Part shown: one piece after another, positions 1 to 9,662 of the stretch
Numbering within the stretch: position 1 is the first letter of the stretch
How the letters are laid out: each line of letters begins with the position of its first letter
Source: Saccharospirillaceae bacterium
GTDB lineage: Bacteria; Pseudomonadota; Gammaproteobacteria; Pseudomonadales; Oceanobacteraceae
Direction: 5' to 3'
Length of the DNA: 64,000 nt
Assembly: GCA_022448365.1 (NCBI GenBank)
Contig: JAKVCS010000004.1
Coordinates: forward strand, 304,846-368,845
Position numbers and translations under genes: made by a program
Notes under the pieces: generated by a model
Databases searched by the model: none
Seen by the model: only the letters and a program-made list of their open reading frames with translations
Told to the model about the DNA's origin: nothing

Positions 1-26
1 CAAAATTTTGTTAATTGAGTATTTTC

Positions 27-1358
27 TTACTGGTTGCTCTGCAGACGGATGGCGTAACTAACCGCCTCCGGGCCTGGGTCAACAATCTCAAGCGCGATAT
101 GGATGGGTGTTCTGCTCGGAATCAGCGTTTGTCCGGCAAGCTCACCCGACAGGTACTCTGATGGCAGAAATTGACGGCTGGCAACCACATTATTATTCAG
201 ATCACTGAACACCAGCTCCAGGTCTGGGAAGGGTTGTGGGTAATTGGCCAGATTTTGCATCAGAGTATCAACCATTAACGCCTTTTGCAGTTTCGGGTGA
301 CTGCGGACCACCAGATGCTGGGTACTCAACTGCTTCATATTCTGTACGTTCGGGAGTGTACAATCTGCCAGATTACAGATCTGGGTATACAACGGACGCC
401 ATTGTGGTGTGCGTGACCACTGATCAAATTTGAAGAACAGTGTTTGTCCCCCGGCGATCAATAGCATGATCAGTGAAGCAAGGCCCCAGCCCCACGGAAA
501 AGCGGGACCACTGCTGCGCTTCTGTAATTCCAGTGGATCTTCCTGCAATCCGGCGACACTATCGGCAACCACCATAATTTCAGTTGCTTCATTGTTCGGA
601 TCATCACTGCCGAGGTGCATATTATCGTCGTCATCAATAAAGCCGTCGAAATCATCGACTTCGGCACCCGCCTTGAACTGGCTGTATTCTTCCTCATTAT
701 TGCTCTGGTCATCGAAGTCGTACTGACTGGTTTCTGAGATTTCCAAACCACCAACCGTAATTTCCTCAATACCATCATCATCATCGAGCAGGGCATCTGC
801 CCAAGCTTCATCCGGGTCTTTGTCGGAAATGAACTCATGAGCAGTCGAATCCGGGCTGAGAAGATCCAGAGAGTCGGTACTGGCATTTTTCAGATCGAAG
901 ATTGAAGAGTCGATCTCCAGGTCATTGCGTGGCGCCGGACGATCCTCTTTTTCCGGAGCACGAATGCCAAGATCGACCATTGGGTCATCACTGATGCTGT
1001 CATGGGTATCCGGCTCGTTATCATCCATATCGTCATGAATCAGGCCGTCGTCGCCAATCCTCACGTCATCGTCGATGTCGTCATCCATGTCATCATGAAT
1101 TAATAAGTCATCGTGAATCAGCTGGTCATCTTCAGTGGCAGACGGCTTCGGTTCGATGGATGTTACTGCCTGACTGGCTGACTTTTCCGGAGCTTTCTTG
1201 TCAGCTTGCAGTTGTTCTTCATCAACAAAATGTTCGGCGGCTTGAAATACCTGTAAGCAGGAGCCGCAGCGCACAGCCCCGTTAGCTACCTTCAGGTGTT
1301 CATCGCGCACCCGGAAGGTGGTGCGGCAATGTGGACATTGAGTCACGTGAGCGGCCAT
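27..1358 (-). CDS. MJ0042-type zinc-ribbon / DUF3426 membrane protein
   Basis: 443 residues. The N-terminus carries a CPHC...CGSC zinc ribbon of the MJ0042 type (about residues 8-35). A very acidic linker (about 75-270) follows, with repeated IHDD/MDDD motifs, then one membrane segment near residues 290-310 (WGWGLASLIMLLIAGG) and a C-terminal DUF3426 domain predicted to lie in the periplasm. The function of the family is unknown. In Pseudomonas and relatives it sits between prmA and dusB-fis, and here it likewise lies 38 bp downstream of prmA, probably in the same transcription unit. The start is the first ATG, directly before the zinc ribbon. The odd part is the long Asp-rich linker, which is probably disordered. 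Confidence 0.85.
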   Translation of the reverse strand: MAAHVTQCPHCRTTFRVRDEHLKVANGAVRCGSCLQVFQAAEHFVDEEQLQADKKAPEKSASQAVTSIEPKPSATEDDQLIHDDLLIHDDMDDDIDDDVRIGDDGLIHDDMDDNEPDTHDSISDDPMVDLGIRAPEKEDRPAPRNDLEIDSSIFDLKNASTDSLDLLSPDSTAHEFISDKDPDEAWADALLDDDDGIEEITVGGLEISETSQYDFDDQSNNEEEYSQFKAGAEVDDFDGFIDDDDNMHLGSDDPNNEATEIMVVADSVAGLQEDPLELQKRSSGPAFPWGWGLASLIMLLIAGGQTLFFKFDQWSRTPQWRPLYTQICNLADCTLPNVQNMKQLSTQHLVVRSHPKLQKALMVDTLMQNLANYPQPFPDLELVFSDLNNNVVASRQFLPSEYLSGELAGQTLIPSRTPIHIALEIVDPGPEAVSYAIRLQSNQ

Positions 1359-1396
1359 TGAGTATCCTTTACTCCATTTCCGATTGATGTTGAGCG

Positions 1397-2293
1397 TCAG
1401 TCTTCACGGCGGGTTCCGGTAAGTAGTACCCAGTCACCGAGCTGTTTGGCAGGATTCATGTTATACCACTGACTGTAGCATTGAGATACGTCTTCCGCCT
1501 GCTCAGCCAGTAACCCGGATAACGCCAGCTTGCCACCCTGTCGGGTAAGACGGGCAATGTCGGGAGCCAGTGCTTGCAACGGGCCGGCCAGAATATTCGC
1601 CACCATAATGTCGGCTTTTACGTCCGGGGTTTTGTCCGGCAGGAAGACATCGTACAGATCATCGCGGATATTATTGCGTCCGGCGTTATCACGGGTTGCC
1701 GTCAATGCCTGCGGATCAATATCGACTCCAACCATTTTCTCCGAACCCAGTAATAACGCAGCAATACCCAGAATACCGCTGCCACAACCATAGTCGACGA
1801 CCAGCTCTTTCCCCGTCACTTCCTGATCGAGGAACTGCAGACACAAATCCGTTGTCGGGTGTGTGCCGGTACCAAACGCCAGGCCTGGATCGAGCATCAG
1901 GTTGACGGCATCCGGTTGCGGGGGTGTTTGCCAACTTGGGCACACCCACAAACGCTGACCAAACTGCATCGGGTGATAATCTTCCATCCAGGCGCGAATC
2001 CAGTCTTTATCTTCAAGAATCTCCAGCTTGTGTTTTGGCAGTGGCTGGGCACTCAGATTCTGGTAGAAATCGTTGAGGTTTTTCAGCAATATTTCGCTGT
2101 TCTGGTTAGCCTCAAACAGGCCAATAATCTGAGTTTCATCCCAGATAGGGTTGGTCCCCAACTCAGGCTCAAGAATGGGCTGGTCAGCGTCATCCTGCAG
2201 GGTGACGGACAATGCGCCTTGTGCAAGCAGTGCTTCTTCAATGGAATTAACTTGCGCACGTTGCGCGTGAATACGAATCTGAATCCAGGACAT
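1397..2293 (-). CDS. prmA: Ribosomal protein L11 methyltransferase PrmA
   Basis: 298 residues, the normal length for PrmA. It trimethylates ribosomal protein L11 in the cytoplasm using S-adenosylmethionine. The N-terminal substrate-recognition domain (about 1-110) is followed by a Rossmann methyltransferase domain with the SAM motif VDYGCGSGILGIAA. The sequence FGTGTHPTT before it and the catalytic-loop motif VANILAGPL after it are typical of PrmA. The gene starts 1 bp after the aroQ stop codon, so the two are almost certainly co-transcribed. In Pseudomonas and many relatives accB and accC lie between aroQ and prmA; here they are absent from this position. Confidence 0.97.
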   Translation of the reverse strand: MSWIQIRIHAQRAQVNSIEEALLAQGALSVTLQDDADQPILEPELGTNPIWDETQIIGLFEANQNSEILLKNLNDFYQNLSAQPLPKHKLEILEDKDWIRAWMEDYHPMQFGQRLWVCPSWQTPPQPDAVNLMLDPGLAFGTGTHPTTDLCLQFLDQEVTGKELVVDYGCGSGILGIAALLLGSEKMVGVDIDPQALTATRDNAGRNNIRDDLYDVFLPDKTPDVKADIMVANILAGPLQALAPDIARLTRQGGKLALSGLLAEQAEDVSQCYSQWYNMNPAKQLGDWVLLTGTRRED

Positions 2294-2294
2294 C

Positions 2295-2759
2295 TCAGGC
2301 CTTGTGGTTTTTCAATGAAGTGTTTTCCAGTTGCGCGATGGCGGATTGCAGTGCCAGGTCATAACCCTGCACACCCAGACCGCAAATAACGCCCACAGCG
2401 ATATCCGACAGGTAAGAATGGTGGCGGAAGCTCTCACGGGCGTGCACGTTGGAGATATGAATTTCGATAAAGGGGATTGCAACACCGGCTAAGGCATCGC
2501 GCAGGGCAACGCTGGTGTGCGTGAATGCCGCCGGGTTGATGATGATAAAGCCAGTGCCATCACTGCGTGCCTGATGGATCCGGTCAATCAGCTCGTGCTC
2601 GGCATTACTCTGCAGATGTTCAAGCTGATGGCCTGCTTGTTTGGCGCTTGCCTGCAGCTGCTTTTCAACGTCAGCAAGTGTCGTAGCCCCATAAATCTCC
2701 GGTTCACGAGTGCCCAGCAGGTTGAGGTTCGGGCCTTGTAATACCAGTATTTTTGACAT
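2295..2759 (-). CDS. aroQ: 3-dehydroquinate dehydratase, type II
   Basis: 154 residues, type II size. It converts 3-dehydroquinate to 3-dehydroshikimate in the shikimate pathway as a cytoplasmic dodecamer. The N-terminal [16 protein letters not shown] contains the mobile catalytic-loop Arg and Tyr. [16 protein letters not shown] and [18 protein letters not shown] contain the conserved His and Arg residues of the active site. The start was set at the Met of [12 protein letters not shown] longer reading frame extends upstream but has no family similarity and runs into the diguanylate cyclase gene. It lies immediately upstream of prmA. Confidence 0.96.
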   Translation of the reverse strand: MSKILVLQGPNLNLLGTREPEIYGATTLADVEKQLQASAKQAGHQLEHLQSNAEHELIDRIHQARSDGTGFIIINPAAFTHTSVALRDALAGVAIPFIEIHISNVHARESFRHHSYLSDIAVGVICGLGVQGYDLALQSAIAQLENTSLKNHKA

Positions 2760-2829
2760 CGCTACGCTCGTTTTCCGGAGACAATAATTTATGCGCGAGT
2801 TTGCCGTAAACTGCCCGTAGCGTCCAGTT

Positions 2830-4434
2830 TTAAGCGTCGCTGTCGGCGGCAAATACCTGATTACGACCATTATGTTTGGCGCGGTACAGAGCCTGGTCAG
2901 CACGTTCTACCAAATCACTCACCGACTCGCCACACCATTGCGCCAGGCCGCAGGAGAAGGTGACTTGCAGCGATTTATCGCTGGTATGAATCAGGTTGGC
3001 AAAGTTAGCGCGCAGTTTTTCCATTACCTGTAATGCTTGCTTGCTATCGGCGTCGCGCAGGATAACGGCGAATTCTTCTCCACCATAGCGACCGATCGAG
3101 TCCGATTTTCGCAAGCTTTGCTTCAGAAACAGAGACAGATTTTTAATGACAATATCGCCAACCGGATGGCCATATTGGTCGTTGATGTTTTTAAAATGGT
3201 CGATGTCAATCATCACAAAGCTGACTGGCAATTCATCGTTTTGCTTCAGGTTGTCTTGCAATGATTCAAGAATATGAGTGTGATTCAGCAGGCCTGTGAG
3301 GCTGTCACGAGCGATCAGATGCTGCAGCTGTCGAGCCCGAAGAACCCGGGTTCGGACGGTCGACAATAGATGCCTTGCACCGACGGGCTTGGTCAGAAAA
3401 TCATCGCCGCCTTCTGCCATAGCATCCAGTTGGCGTTGTTTATCCTCTTCGCCCGACAGGTAAATAATCGGCAGATTGATATATTCTTTGTGCTGTCGAA
3501 TGACCTTCGCGAGCTCCATACCGTTACAGTCTGGCATGTACATATCCATCAGTACCAGGTCCGGGTTGTAGTCGTTCAGTATATCCAGTACCTGTAACGG
3601 CTCGTTCACTATCTCTGTCAGCATTCCAGCTTTATTCAGCACTTTGGCGCTATACATCGCTTGTGATTTGGAATCATCCACAATCAGAATGCGGAACGGG
3701 TCTTCTGGCGTGGTGTCCAGCAGGTCTTCGAGGGTACCGATTAACGAATGAATCTCATCGCTGTTGTAAAGACCAATGCCACCACTGCGCATGGCATTCA
3801 GCTTTTGCTCAATGGTTGGTTGCTGCTGCTGGTAAGTAAACAGAATGGGCAGCAGTTGCTCGCGCTCTGACTGAATCTTATCGGCCAGCACCAAGCCATG
3901 GCCGTCAGCGACAAAATTAATGTCCAGCACCAGTGCTGCCGGATGACGCTCATGCAGGGCCGCGAGGAATGCCTGCTCGGTTTCCTGAATCGCGCCACGC
4001 AGACCAAAGTATTCCATTTGCTGCGACAGAGTTGCCGCCGTTTCCTGATGATCAACCGCAATGTAAATCGGTTTTTTACTGGGAATGAGATTATCTGCGC
4101 CGGCTTTGTCGCCGTGCCGCAACGCCGTTTCGCTGAGCTGGCGAACCTGTTTATTCAATTTTTCCAACTGATCACTGGCGGGGGGCTGGCCGCGTTTTAT
4201 CTCGGCGAGAATGGTTAATAGTTCCCGTGCCAGAGCTACGTGTTTTTCAGCCTCAAATCGAGCGGCATAGCTCTCAAGCTTTTCCAATGCGCAGACAAAG
4301 TCTGACATTGCGGTAATCGACCAGTTGGTATCAGGCAGGCAGCGCCACAGGTCCAGTACCTGACGAACCTGATTAATCACCCGGTTTGAGAATAATTGCC
4401 TGAGTTTCTCGGCTTTGGTTTTTGCTTGAGTCAT
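2830..4434 (-). CDS. Response regulator with GGDEF domain (diguanylate cyclase, PleD-like)
   Basis: 534 residues. An N-terminal helical region (about 1-115) leads into a receiver-like domain (about 125-240, with VLDINF carrying an Asp) and a second, canonical receiver domain (about 250-370: LIVDDS, phospho-acceptor Asp in [10 protein letters not shown], and Lys in TKPVG). A GGDEF domain completes the C-terminus. The active-site motif is GGEEF (451-455), and an RxxD inhibitory site (RKSD) lies five residues before it, so it is probably an active, product-inhibited c-di-GMP synthase. The ATG at 4434 was preferred over an upstream TTG. It is divergent from lapG-lapD, whose products respond to c-di-GMP, so a functional link is plausible but inferred. 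Confidence 0.9.
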   Translation of the reverse strand: MTQAKTKAEKLRQLFSNRVINQVRQVLDLWRCLPDTNWSITAMSDFVCALEKLESYAARFEAEKHVALARELLTILAEIKRGQPPASDQLEKLNKQVRQLSETALRHGDKAGADNLIPSKKPIYIAVDHQETAATLSQQMEYFGLRGAIQETEQAFLAALHERHPAALVLDINFVADGHGLVLADKIQSEREQLLPILFTYQQQQPTIEQKLNAMRSGGIGLYNSDEIHSLIGTLEDLLDTTPEDPFRILIVDDSKSQAMYSAKVLNKAGMLTEIVNEPLQVLDILNDYNPDLVLMDMYMPDCNGMELAKVIRQHKEYINLPIIYLSGEEDKQRQLDAMAEGGDDFLTKPVGARHLLSTVRTRVLRARQLQHLIARDSLTGLLNHTHILESLQDNLKQNDELPVSFVMIDIDHFKNINDQYGHPVGDIVIKNLSLFLKQSLRKSDSIGRYGGEEFAVILRDADSKQALQVMEKLRANFANLIHTSDKSLQVTFSCGLAQWCGESVSDLVERADQALYRAKHNGRNQVFAADSDA

Positions 4435-4591
4435 TAACTTCAATACCCATCTGTGACTTTACAAGCGTAGCACTTTCAGAAAGGGTCGTTGGTAATCACA
4501 CAAGCGAAAATTGCTGGCTATAGTTAAGGGCAGTTACCGTTTTGTTGATATCTCCCATTCTATGGATCTGACCCTTCAATCCTCTGTCAGG

Positions 4592-5257
4592 ATGTTAAAA
4601 TCCTGCTCCCGGCTATTACTGCTGTTGTTTTGTTCATCTATGCCTGTGTGGCTGGTGGCAGACTGGGAGCGTTGGGTGCCATCGGACCTGATTGACAAGG
4701 CACGGCAGCAATACGGCAACTCAGCGGCCGAACGTATCCGGGACTGGCAAACCGAATTGCGTGACATTGCAGATGAGTCTGAAACCGAAAAACTGCGACG
4801 GGTAAACGACTTTTTTAACCGACATATTCGCTTTGTAAACGATGACAAGCACTGGGGGAAAGTTGATTATTGGGCAACGCCTTATGAAGCTCTGGGAACC
4901 AACGGCGCAGACTGCGAAGATTATGTGATCGCAAAATATTATTCTCTGCGCAAGCTGGGTGTTGATACCCGTAAACTGCGCATTACCTATGTGAAAGCCT
5001 TGCGTTATAACCAGGCTCATATGGTGTTAACCTACTTCCCAACACCGGATGCGGTGCCTTTTGTACTGGATAACCTGATTAAAAGTATTCGCCCGGCATC
5101 CGAGCGTCGCGATCTTGCGCCGGTTTACAGTTTTAATGCCGAAGGGATGTGGCTGGAGCGGATGAAAGGTGAAGGGATTCGTATGGGAAATCCCAACAAA
5201 CTCGATTTATGGACCGATCTTCGGATTCGTATGAATGAACTCGGTATGGATTTATAA
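4592..5257 (+). CDS. lapG: LapG-type periplasmic cysteine protease
   Basis: 221 residues from the chosen ATG. That start gives a classical signal peptide (MLKSCSRLLLLLFCSSMPVW, cleaved near residue 23); an ATG at 4562 and a TTG at 4511 are alternatives, and none has a strong ribosome binding site. It belongs to the bacterial transglutaminase-like cysteine proteinase family, with the triad Cys108 (GADCEDY), His143 (QAHMVL) and Asp160 (VLDNL). LapG cleaves the N-terminal region of LapA-type biofilm adhesins in the periplasm and is held inactive by LapD when c-di-GMP is high. lapD follows after 12 bp. No LapA-type adhesin or its type I secretion genes lie in this window. Confidence 0.93.
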   Translation: MLKSCSRLLLLLFCSSMPVWLVADWERWVPSDLIDKARQQYGNSAAERIRDWQTELRDIADESETEKLRRVNDFFNRHIRFVNDDKHWGKVDYWATPYEALGTNGADCEDYVIAKYYSLRKLGVDTRKLRITYVKALRYNQAHMVLTYFPTPDAVPFVLDNLIKSIRPASERRDLAPVYSFNAEGMWLERMKGEGIRMGNPNKLDLWTDLRIRMNELGMDL

Positions 5258-5269
5258 GGAAGTCTGGCC

Positions 5270-7276
5270 ATGACACTGAAGCAACAATTTTCAATTCTGA
5301 CCGGCTTATTGGTTGTGACGCTGCTTGCAGGCAATTTATTAGTGACAGTGATGAACGGTCGTGATTATTTTCAACAGCAGCTTAATGGCCGCGCCTATGA
5401 TGCGGCGACATCATTGGCGTTGTCGATGACGCAAGTGAACACCGCTGATGATGTGCAGTTATCGCGTGTCATCGATGTGTTGTTTGATCGTGGTTTTTTT
5501 GCCGAAATTGAATTCAACCGGTTAGACGGTCAGCCTCTGCACCGTCGTGCACGCCAGGCGCTTGAGCAGGCACCAGCCCCCAACTGGTTTATTACCTGGG
5601 TGGATCTCAATCTGGTCGCTGCGGAGGCTGACGTAACCCGTGGCTGGCAGCGTCTGGGCAGCGTCAAAGTCATCAGTCACAGCGATTTTGCTTATCGCGA
5701 TTTGTGGGCCATGGTGCGTGCTGAGCTGGTTTGGTTCGCCTGGGTGTTGGTTGTCAGTCTGGTGGCTTTACAACTATTACTGGGCTGGCTATTTCGTCCA
5801 TTGCAGCGTGTCGAGCAGCAGGCCCTGGCGATTTGTGAGAAAGACTGGCAGGAACAACAGGATATCCCAAGGGCCAGGGAGTTACGCCGTATGGTACTGG
5901 CGATGAATAAAATGGTGCGCAAGTTACGTAGCATTTTTGAAGAGCAGTCGGCGATGGCTGACCAGCTGCGTGAAGAATCTTTTCAGGATTCGGTTACCGG
6001 ACTGCCGAACCGCAGTGGTTTTGACCGGCGTATTGCTCACGTTCTGGAGGGGGAGGCCGAACACTCCGGTATTCTGATGTTGTTACAACTGCATAATTTT
6101 GCAGAGTTTAATCAGAAGTACGGCCGGCAGGAAGGCGATGACCGTTTGCGCACGCTGGCGGTGGCCTTGTCTGAATGGCGTGAGCAGCACCAGCATGCTC
6201 TGATAGGACGTCGTTCAGGCGCTGACTTTGCTCTCTATGTGCCCTGCAGTGATCGTCGTCAGGCTGAGGATATGCTGCAGCAGACATTCTCCGAGCTGGC
6301 GGCCGGTGCGTTATCACAACGTCAGGAAGCGTCGGGCGAGCAGTTAGTTTTTCATATTGGTGCCGTATTCTTACAGGCTCAGCATGAAGCCATTCAACCG
6401 GCGCTGATGAAAGCAGATGCAGCATTGCGTCAGGCTCAGCGTCATCCTGAAGCGCGTGCGCAGTTGTATGGCGAGCAAGCCGATAATCAGCAGGAGTGGG
6501 CGGCTCACGAATGGCAATCGTTACTGGAAGCAGTGTTAAAAGAAAAAGCGATTGAGCTGCAGTTTATGCCGATTGTCAGCAATCGCAGTCAGGAACTACT
6601 GCAGTTTGAAGTCTTCAGCCGCATTCAGTGGCAGCAGCAAACATTATCTGCTGCTCGATTCTGGCCAATGGTTGAGCAGCATCAAATGGCATCGGCCTAT
6701 GATTTATGCATTGTTGAGAAAGTGCTTACGGCATTGAACAAGGCTGAGCAGAGCCCGTTGGGAAATGCTAAATCATACCCTCAATACTGCATAAATATTT
6801 CACCAGCGTCGGTGATGGATGAGCATTTCCACCAACAGTTAATGGAATTATTGCATCAGTATCGCGACGTTGCTGCGATGATTGCTTTGGAAATTCCCGA
6901 GTTTGCTTTGGCAAACATGGAGTCTGCACTGGCGCGACTTGCACTGTTGGTAAATGATTATGGTGTTAACGTCGGTATTGACCAGGTTGGCACAGGCAGT
7001 ATGGCGTTTGCTTATCTGCAGCGTTTACCCCTAGCCTATGTGCGCATTGACGGGAGCTTTAACCGTGGGTTACACAAGGCTCAGGATCACAAGTTTTTTA
7101 TTCAGTCGATGGTACAAATTGCCCACAATCTGGACCTGTTAGTACTCGGTGAGGGTCTTGAAGAAAAGTCGGATGTAGAAACGCTGCGCTCAACGGGTGT
7201 AGATGGTATGAGCGGCTATTTCTTCAGTAAGCCCATGGCTGATCTGACACAAGCACAACATTGGCAAGTGACCTGA
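5270..7276 (+). CDS. lapD: LapD-type c-di-GMP receptor (HAMP, degenerate GGDEF and EAL)
   Basis: 668 residues. A first membrane segment (about 8-28), a periplasmic output domain (about 30-145) and a second membrane segment (about 153-172) lead into a HAMP domain (about 172-225). A GGDEF-like domain (about 238-400) has the active site replaced by SGADF (316-320), and an EAL-like domain (about 412-665) has EVF (447-449) in place of EAL. Both enzymatic motifs are therefore lost, as in known LapD, which senses c-di-GMP with the EAL domain and sequesters LapG through the periplasmic domain. It has a good ribosome binding site (AAGGAAG) and forms an operon with lapG. Confidence 0.93.
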   Translation: MTLKQQFSILTGLLVVTLLAGNLLVTVMNGRDYFQQQLNGRAYDAATSLALSMTQVNTADDVQLSRVIDVLFDRGFFAEIEFNRLDGQPLHRRARQALEQAPAPNWFITWVDLNLVAAEADVTRGWQRLGSVKVISHSDFAYRDLWAMVRAELVWFAWVLVVSLVALQLLLGWLFRPLQRVEQQALAICEKDWQEQQDIPRARELRRMVLAMNKMVRKLRSIFEEQSAMADQLREESFQDSVTGLPNRSGFDRRIAHVLEGEAEHSGILMLLQLHNFAEFNQKYGRQEGDDRLRTLAVALSEWREQHQHALIGRRSGADFALYVPCSDRRQAEDMLQQTFSELAAGALSQRQEASGEQLVFHIGAVFLQAQHEAIQPALMKADAALRQAQRHPEARAQLYGEQADNQQEWAAHEWQSLLEAVLKEKAIELQFMPIVSNRSQELLQFEVFSRIQWQQQTLSAARFWPMVEQHQMASAYDLCIVEKVLTALNKAEQSPLGNAKSYPQYCINISPASVMDEHFHQQLMELLHQYRDVAAMIALEIPEFALANMESALARLALLVNDYGVNVGIDQVGTGSMAFAYLQRLPLAYVRIDGSFNRGLHKAQDHKFFIQSMVQIAHNLDLLVLGEGLEEKSDVETLRSTGVDGMSGYFFSKPMADLTQAQHWQVT

Positions 7277-7401
7277 ACAGGTCGAGTTATTCGTCAAATA
7301 CTGAGGATGATGCGACATTTCGTCACTGGTATTCACTGTTTAAACGGCGCTATTGTGTTGGTCTGATTGAAGACCATATGCCTGATTCTGGTGGAGAAAT
7401 A

Positions 7402-7827
7402 ATGATGAAATTCCTACGCTCTGTTGTTGCTATCGCACTGCTGTTATCCCCTGTGTTTGTCGTGGCTGACTCTCTGGAAATTGAAGACGCCTATGTGCGT
7501 GAACCAATTCCCGGACGTTACATGAGCGCGGCTTTCCTTAAAATAGAAAATGAATCCGAAAAAAACCGTACTCTGGTGAGTGCCCATGCAGAGTGGGCCG
7601 GGTTAATTGAAATTCATACGCATCTTCACGATAACGGCGTCATGCGTATGCGACAGCTGAAGGCGCTGGAAATTCCCGCGGGGGAAACCGTTGAATTGCA
7701 GCCAGGTGGTTTACATCTGATGCTATTTAAACTGAATCTGCCATTAGCAGAAGCATTACCACTGAAATTATGTTTTAAAAACGGTGACTGTGAAACCGTA
7801 ACTGCGAAGCTGCGTTCAATCAAATAA
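7402..7827 (+). CDS. PCuAC-family periplasmic copper chaperone
   Basis: 141 residues. The chosen start (ATG at 7402, GGAG five bases upstream) gives a clear signal peptide (MMKFLRSVVAIALLLSPVFV, cleavage near VVA-DS). The upstream in-frame stretch overlaps lapD and is not signal-like. The mature protein is the PCuAC fold (formerly DUF461). The copper ligands are visible as Met in GRYMSAAF, the HTHLHDNGVMRMR segment and GGLHLML. Members deliver Cu(I) to cytochrome oxidase CuA sites in the periplasm. Two cysteines near the C-terminus (LCFKNGDC) are extra to the Met/His copper site. It follows lapD by 125 bp and ends at a strong terminator. Confidence 0.9.
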   Translation: MMKFLRSVVAIALLLSPVFVVADSLEIEDAYVREPIPGRYMSAAFLKIENESEKNRTLVSAHAEWAGLIEIHTHLHDNGVMRMRQLKALEIPAGETVELQPGGLHLMLFKLNLPLAEALPLKLCFKNGDCETVTAKLRSIK

Positions 7828-7865
7828 TGTGACCCGCCAGACAATACCGACTCGATTTAAATACG

Positions 7866-7897
7866 AAAAAAGGTGGCTGAATAACAGCCACCTTTTT
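7866..7897. terminator. Bidirectional rho-independent terminator
   Basis: A perfect 13-bp stem (7867-7879 with 7885-7897) has a 5-base loop and is flanked by A and T tracts, so it works on both strands. It sits between the converging copper-chaperone and retinol-saturase-like genes. Confidence 0.9.
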
Positions 7898-7944
7898 GCA
7901 TGTCTCTTATTAACAAGAATGGAAATACCTTGCAGTAAAACCTG

Positions 7945-9591
7945 TCAGGCACCTTCAGGAAGCGCTTCCGGTTCTGGTTCCTGATACTCTTTTAACAACT
8001 TTAGTACTTCATTGGCTTTACGACCTTGCATTGCACAAGTTGTCATTAATCCTGCCATCAGTGCACCTCCGACACCGGCAGTCATTACGTCTGCGCCAGT
8101 CATATACAGGTTTTTAACCGGTGTTACCGGGTGCAGAAACGGTTTTTTAAATCGATCAACAAAATGGTCCAAACCATAGATCTCGCCTTTGGTGGCCTTC
8201 TGGAACCAGTCTGTTGAAAGTGGCGTTGATAACTCGTAATAATCCAGTGCATCGCGCAGTTGCGGCATGCGTTTAAATAATACTTCTAATAAACGCTGGC
8301 TGAATTTTTCTTTGATAGCTTCGTATTCTTCACCGCGTTGTCCCCAGGTTTCATCTTTCCACTGTTCAAACCATTCGTGTTTCGCCATGGTTACAATTTC
8401 TACCGTCGACTTACCCGGGTAACGGTTATTCCAATCCGGGTCTTTCGCTGACGGGAACGAAATATATACGATCGGGAAATCTTGCTCTGGATCATCGTGG
8501 AAACGTTGCAGATTTTCTTCGTGTTTACCATCTGGGTAAATCCAAAGGTTTGTGGTGTTTATACCCAGTTCTTCTGCGGTGCCTTTAAACCCGGCATAAA
8601 TACCAAAGTGAGAGCTGGATAACTGGACCTGTTCGCTCCATTTTTCCACGCCCAGCCTCTGTTTAACGTCATTGGGTAATAACCGTTGGGTGGTATTATA
8701 GAAGCCTGCGTTGCTTACGATACGGTCGGCATAAAGTTCATGACCACCGGCCAATCGAACCCCATACGCTTTGTTACTTTTAACCAGAATTTCCTCAACG
8801 TCTGCGTATGTGAATACCTCTCCACCGCTTTTCTGGATGGTTGGGATAATCGAGCGCGCGATATCCGATGAGCCACCAACCGGATAGGCCCCTCCCGCCA
8901 GGTAGTGTTTTGCAATCAGAGCATGCATCAGAAATGCCGCATCGGCCGGTGCCTGACCATAGTCACCCCATTGGCCGGTCAGCACGGAAATCAGTTGCTG
9001 ATTACTGGTCATTCCTTCGAGAACGTCTCGCGTGGTCTGGAAGAACTCTTTGGGAACCAACATTGGACGAACCAGATTGTAGACTCTGGCTAACCAGGGA
9101 GGCATCGCCTGACCGGCGAAGAATTTTGGTGTTTTTCGGCTGATCTCACGAATAAGTTCAATGTAGTCATCAATGGCTTGTTCTTCGCCGGGAAAGCGTT
9201 GTTTCAACATGTTGGCAAATTCATCCCGTCCTGCCACAAATCCATATTCTTCTTCACCGAGAATAATGCGATCGTATTCAGGCTCCATTGCGGCCCATTT
9301 CAACCGACTCTCGCTGATGACATCGAATACCCGGCGCAATGTTGAGGGTTTGTGGACCTCACCAACATAATGAACGCCCACGTCCCACTCATAGCCATTG
9401 CGGTGATAAGCGTGGGTAAAGCCTCCGGCGGTGTAGTGCTGCTCAAGTACAGCAACTTTATACCCAAGCAGTGACAATAAGGCGGCATTCGCCAGGCCGC
9501 CCATGCCTGAGCCAACCACAATAACGTCAAATTGATTCTCTGCTTTGTCCCGACGGAAGCGTTTACCGGTACGAACTTTGACCCTAGCCAT
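7945..9591 (-). CDS. Phytoene desaturase / retinol saturase-like FAD oxidoreductase
   Basis: 548 residues. A dinucleotide-binding motif VIVVGSGMGGLANAALLSLLG lies near residue 24 and EQHYTAGGFTHAY just after it. The C-terminal FAD motif is YMTGADVMTAGVGGALMAGL (near 500). The architecture matches the CrtI/all-trans-retinol 13,14-reductase family. The substrate cannot be told from sequence; these enzymes reduce or desaturate polyenes or similar lipids. No carotenoid genes are nearby. It is divergent from a padR gene, and two matching palindromes lie in the shared intergenic region, so it is probably PadR-controlled. The start has an AGGAG about 8 bases upstream. Confidence 0.82.
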   Translation of the reverse strand: MARVKVRTGKRFRRDKAENQFDVIVVGSGMGGLANAALLSLLGYKVAVLEQHYTAGGFTHAYHRNGYEWDVGVHYVGEVHKPSTLRRVFDVISESRLKWAAMEPEYDRIILGEEEYGFVAGRDEFANMLKQRFPGEEQAIDDYIELIREISRKTPKFFAGQAMPPWLARVYNLVRPMLVPKEFFQTTRDVLEGMTSNQQLISVLTGQWGDYGQAPADAAFLMHALIAKHYLAGGAYPVGGSSDIARSIIPTIQKSGGEVFTYADVEEILVKSNKAYGVRLAGGHELYADRIVSNAGFYNTTQRLLPNDVKQRLGVEKWSEQVQLSSSHFGIYAGFKGTAEELGINTTNLWIYPDGKHEENLQRFHDDPEQDFPIVYISFPSAKDPDWNNRYPGKSTVEIVTMAKHEWFEQWKDETWGQRGEEYEAIKEKFSQRLLEVLFKRMPQLRDALDYYELSTPLSTDWFQKATKGEIYGLDHFVDRFKKPFLHPVTPVKNLYMTGADVMTAGVGGALMAGLMTTCAMQGRKANEVLKLLKEYQEPEPEALPEGA

Positions 9592-9612
9592 CTGCTATCT
9601 CCTTATTATTTT

Positions 9613-9630
9613 TATGCAATAAGTTGCATA
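9613..9630. promoter_or_regulatory. Palindromic operator candidate 1 (PadR site)
   Basis: TATGCAA-TAAG-TTGCATA is a perfect 7-4-7 inverted repeat 22 bp upstream of the oxidoreductase start. ATGCAA/TTGCAT inverted repeats with a short AT spacer are the typical PadR operator form. The same motif recurs about 50 bp away. Confidence 0.75.
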
Positions 9631-9662
9631 TCGATTGAGTCAGGCTAACCCGAATTGAAGCG

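Noticed and set aside
470..886. Frames overlapping the DUF3426 gene
   Set aside because: They are shadows of the Asp-rich linker in other frames, full of Met and Arg, and without start signals.
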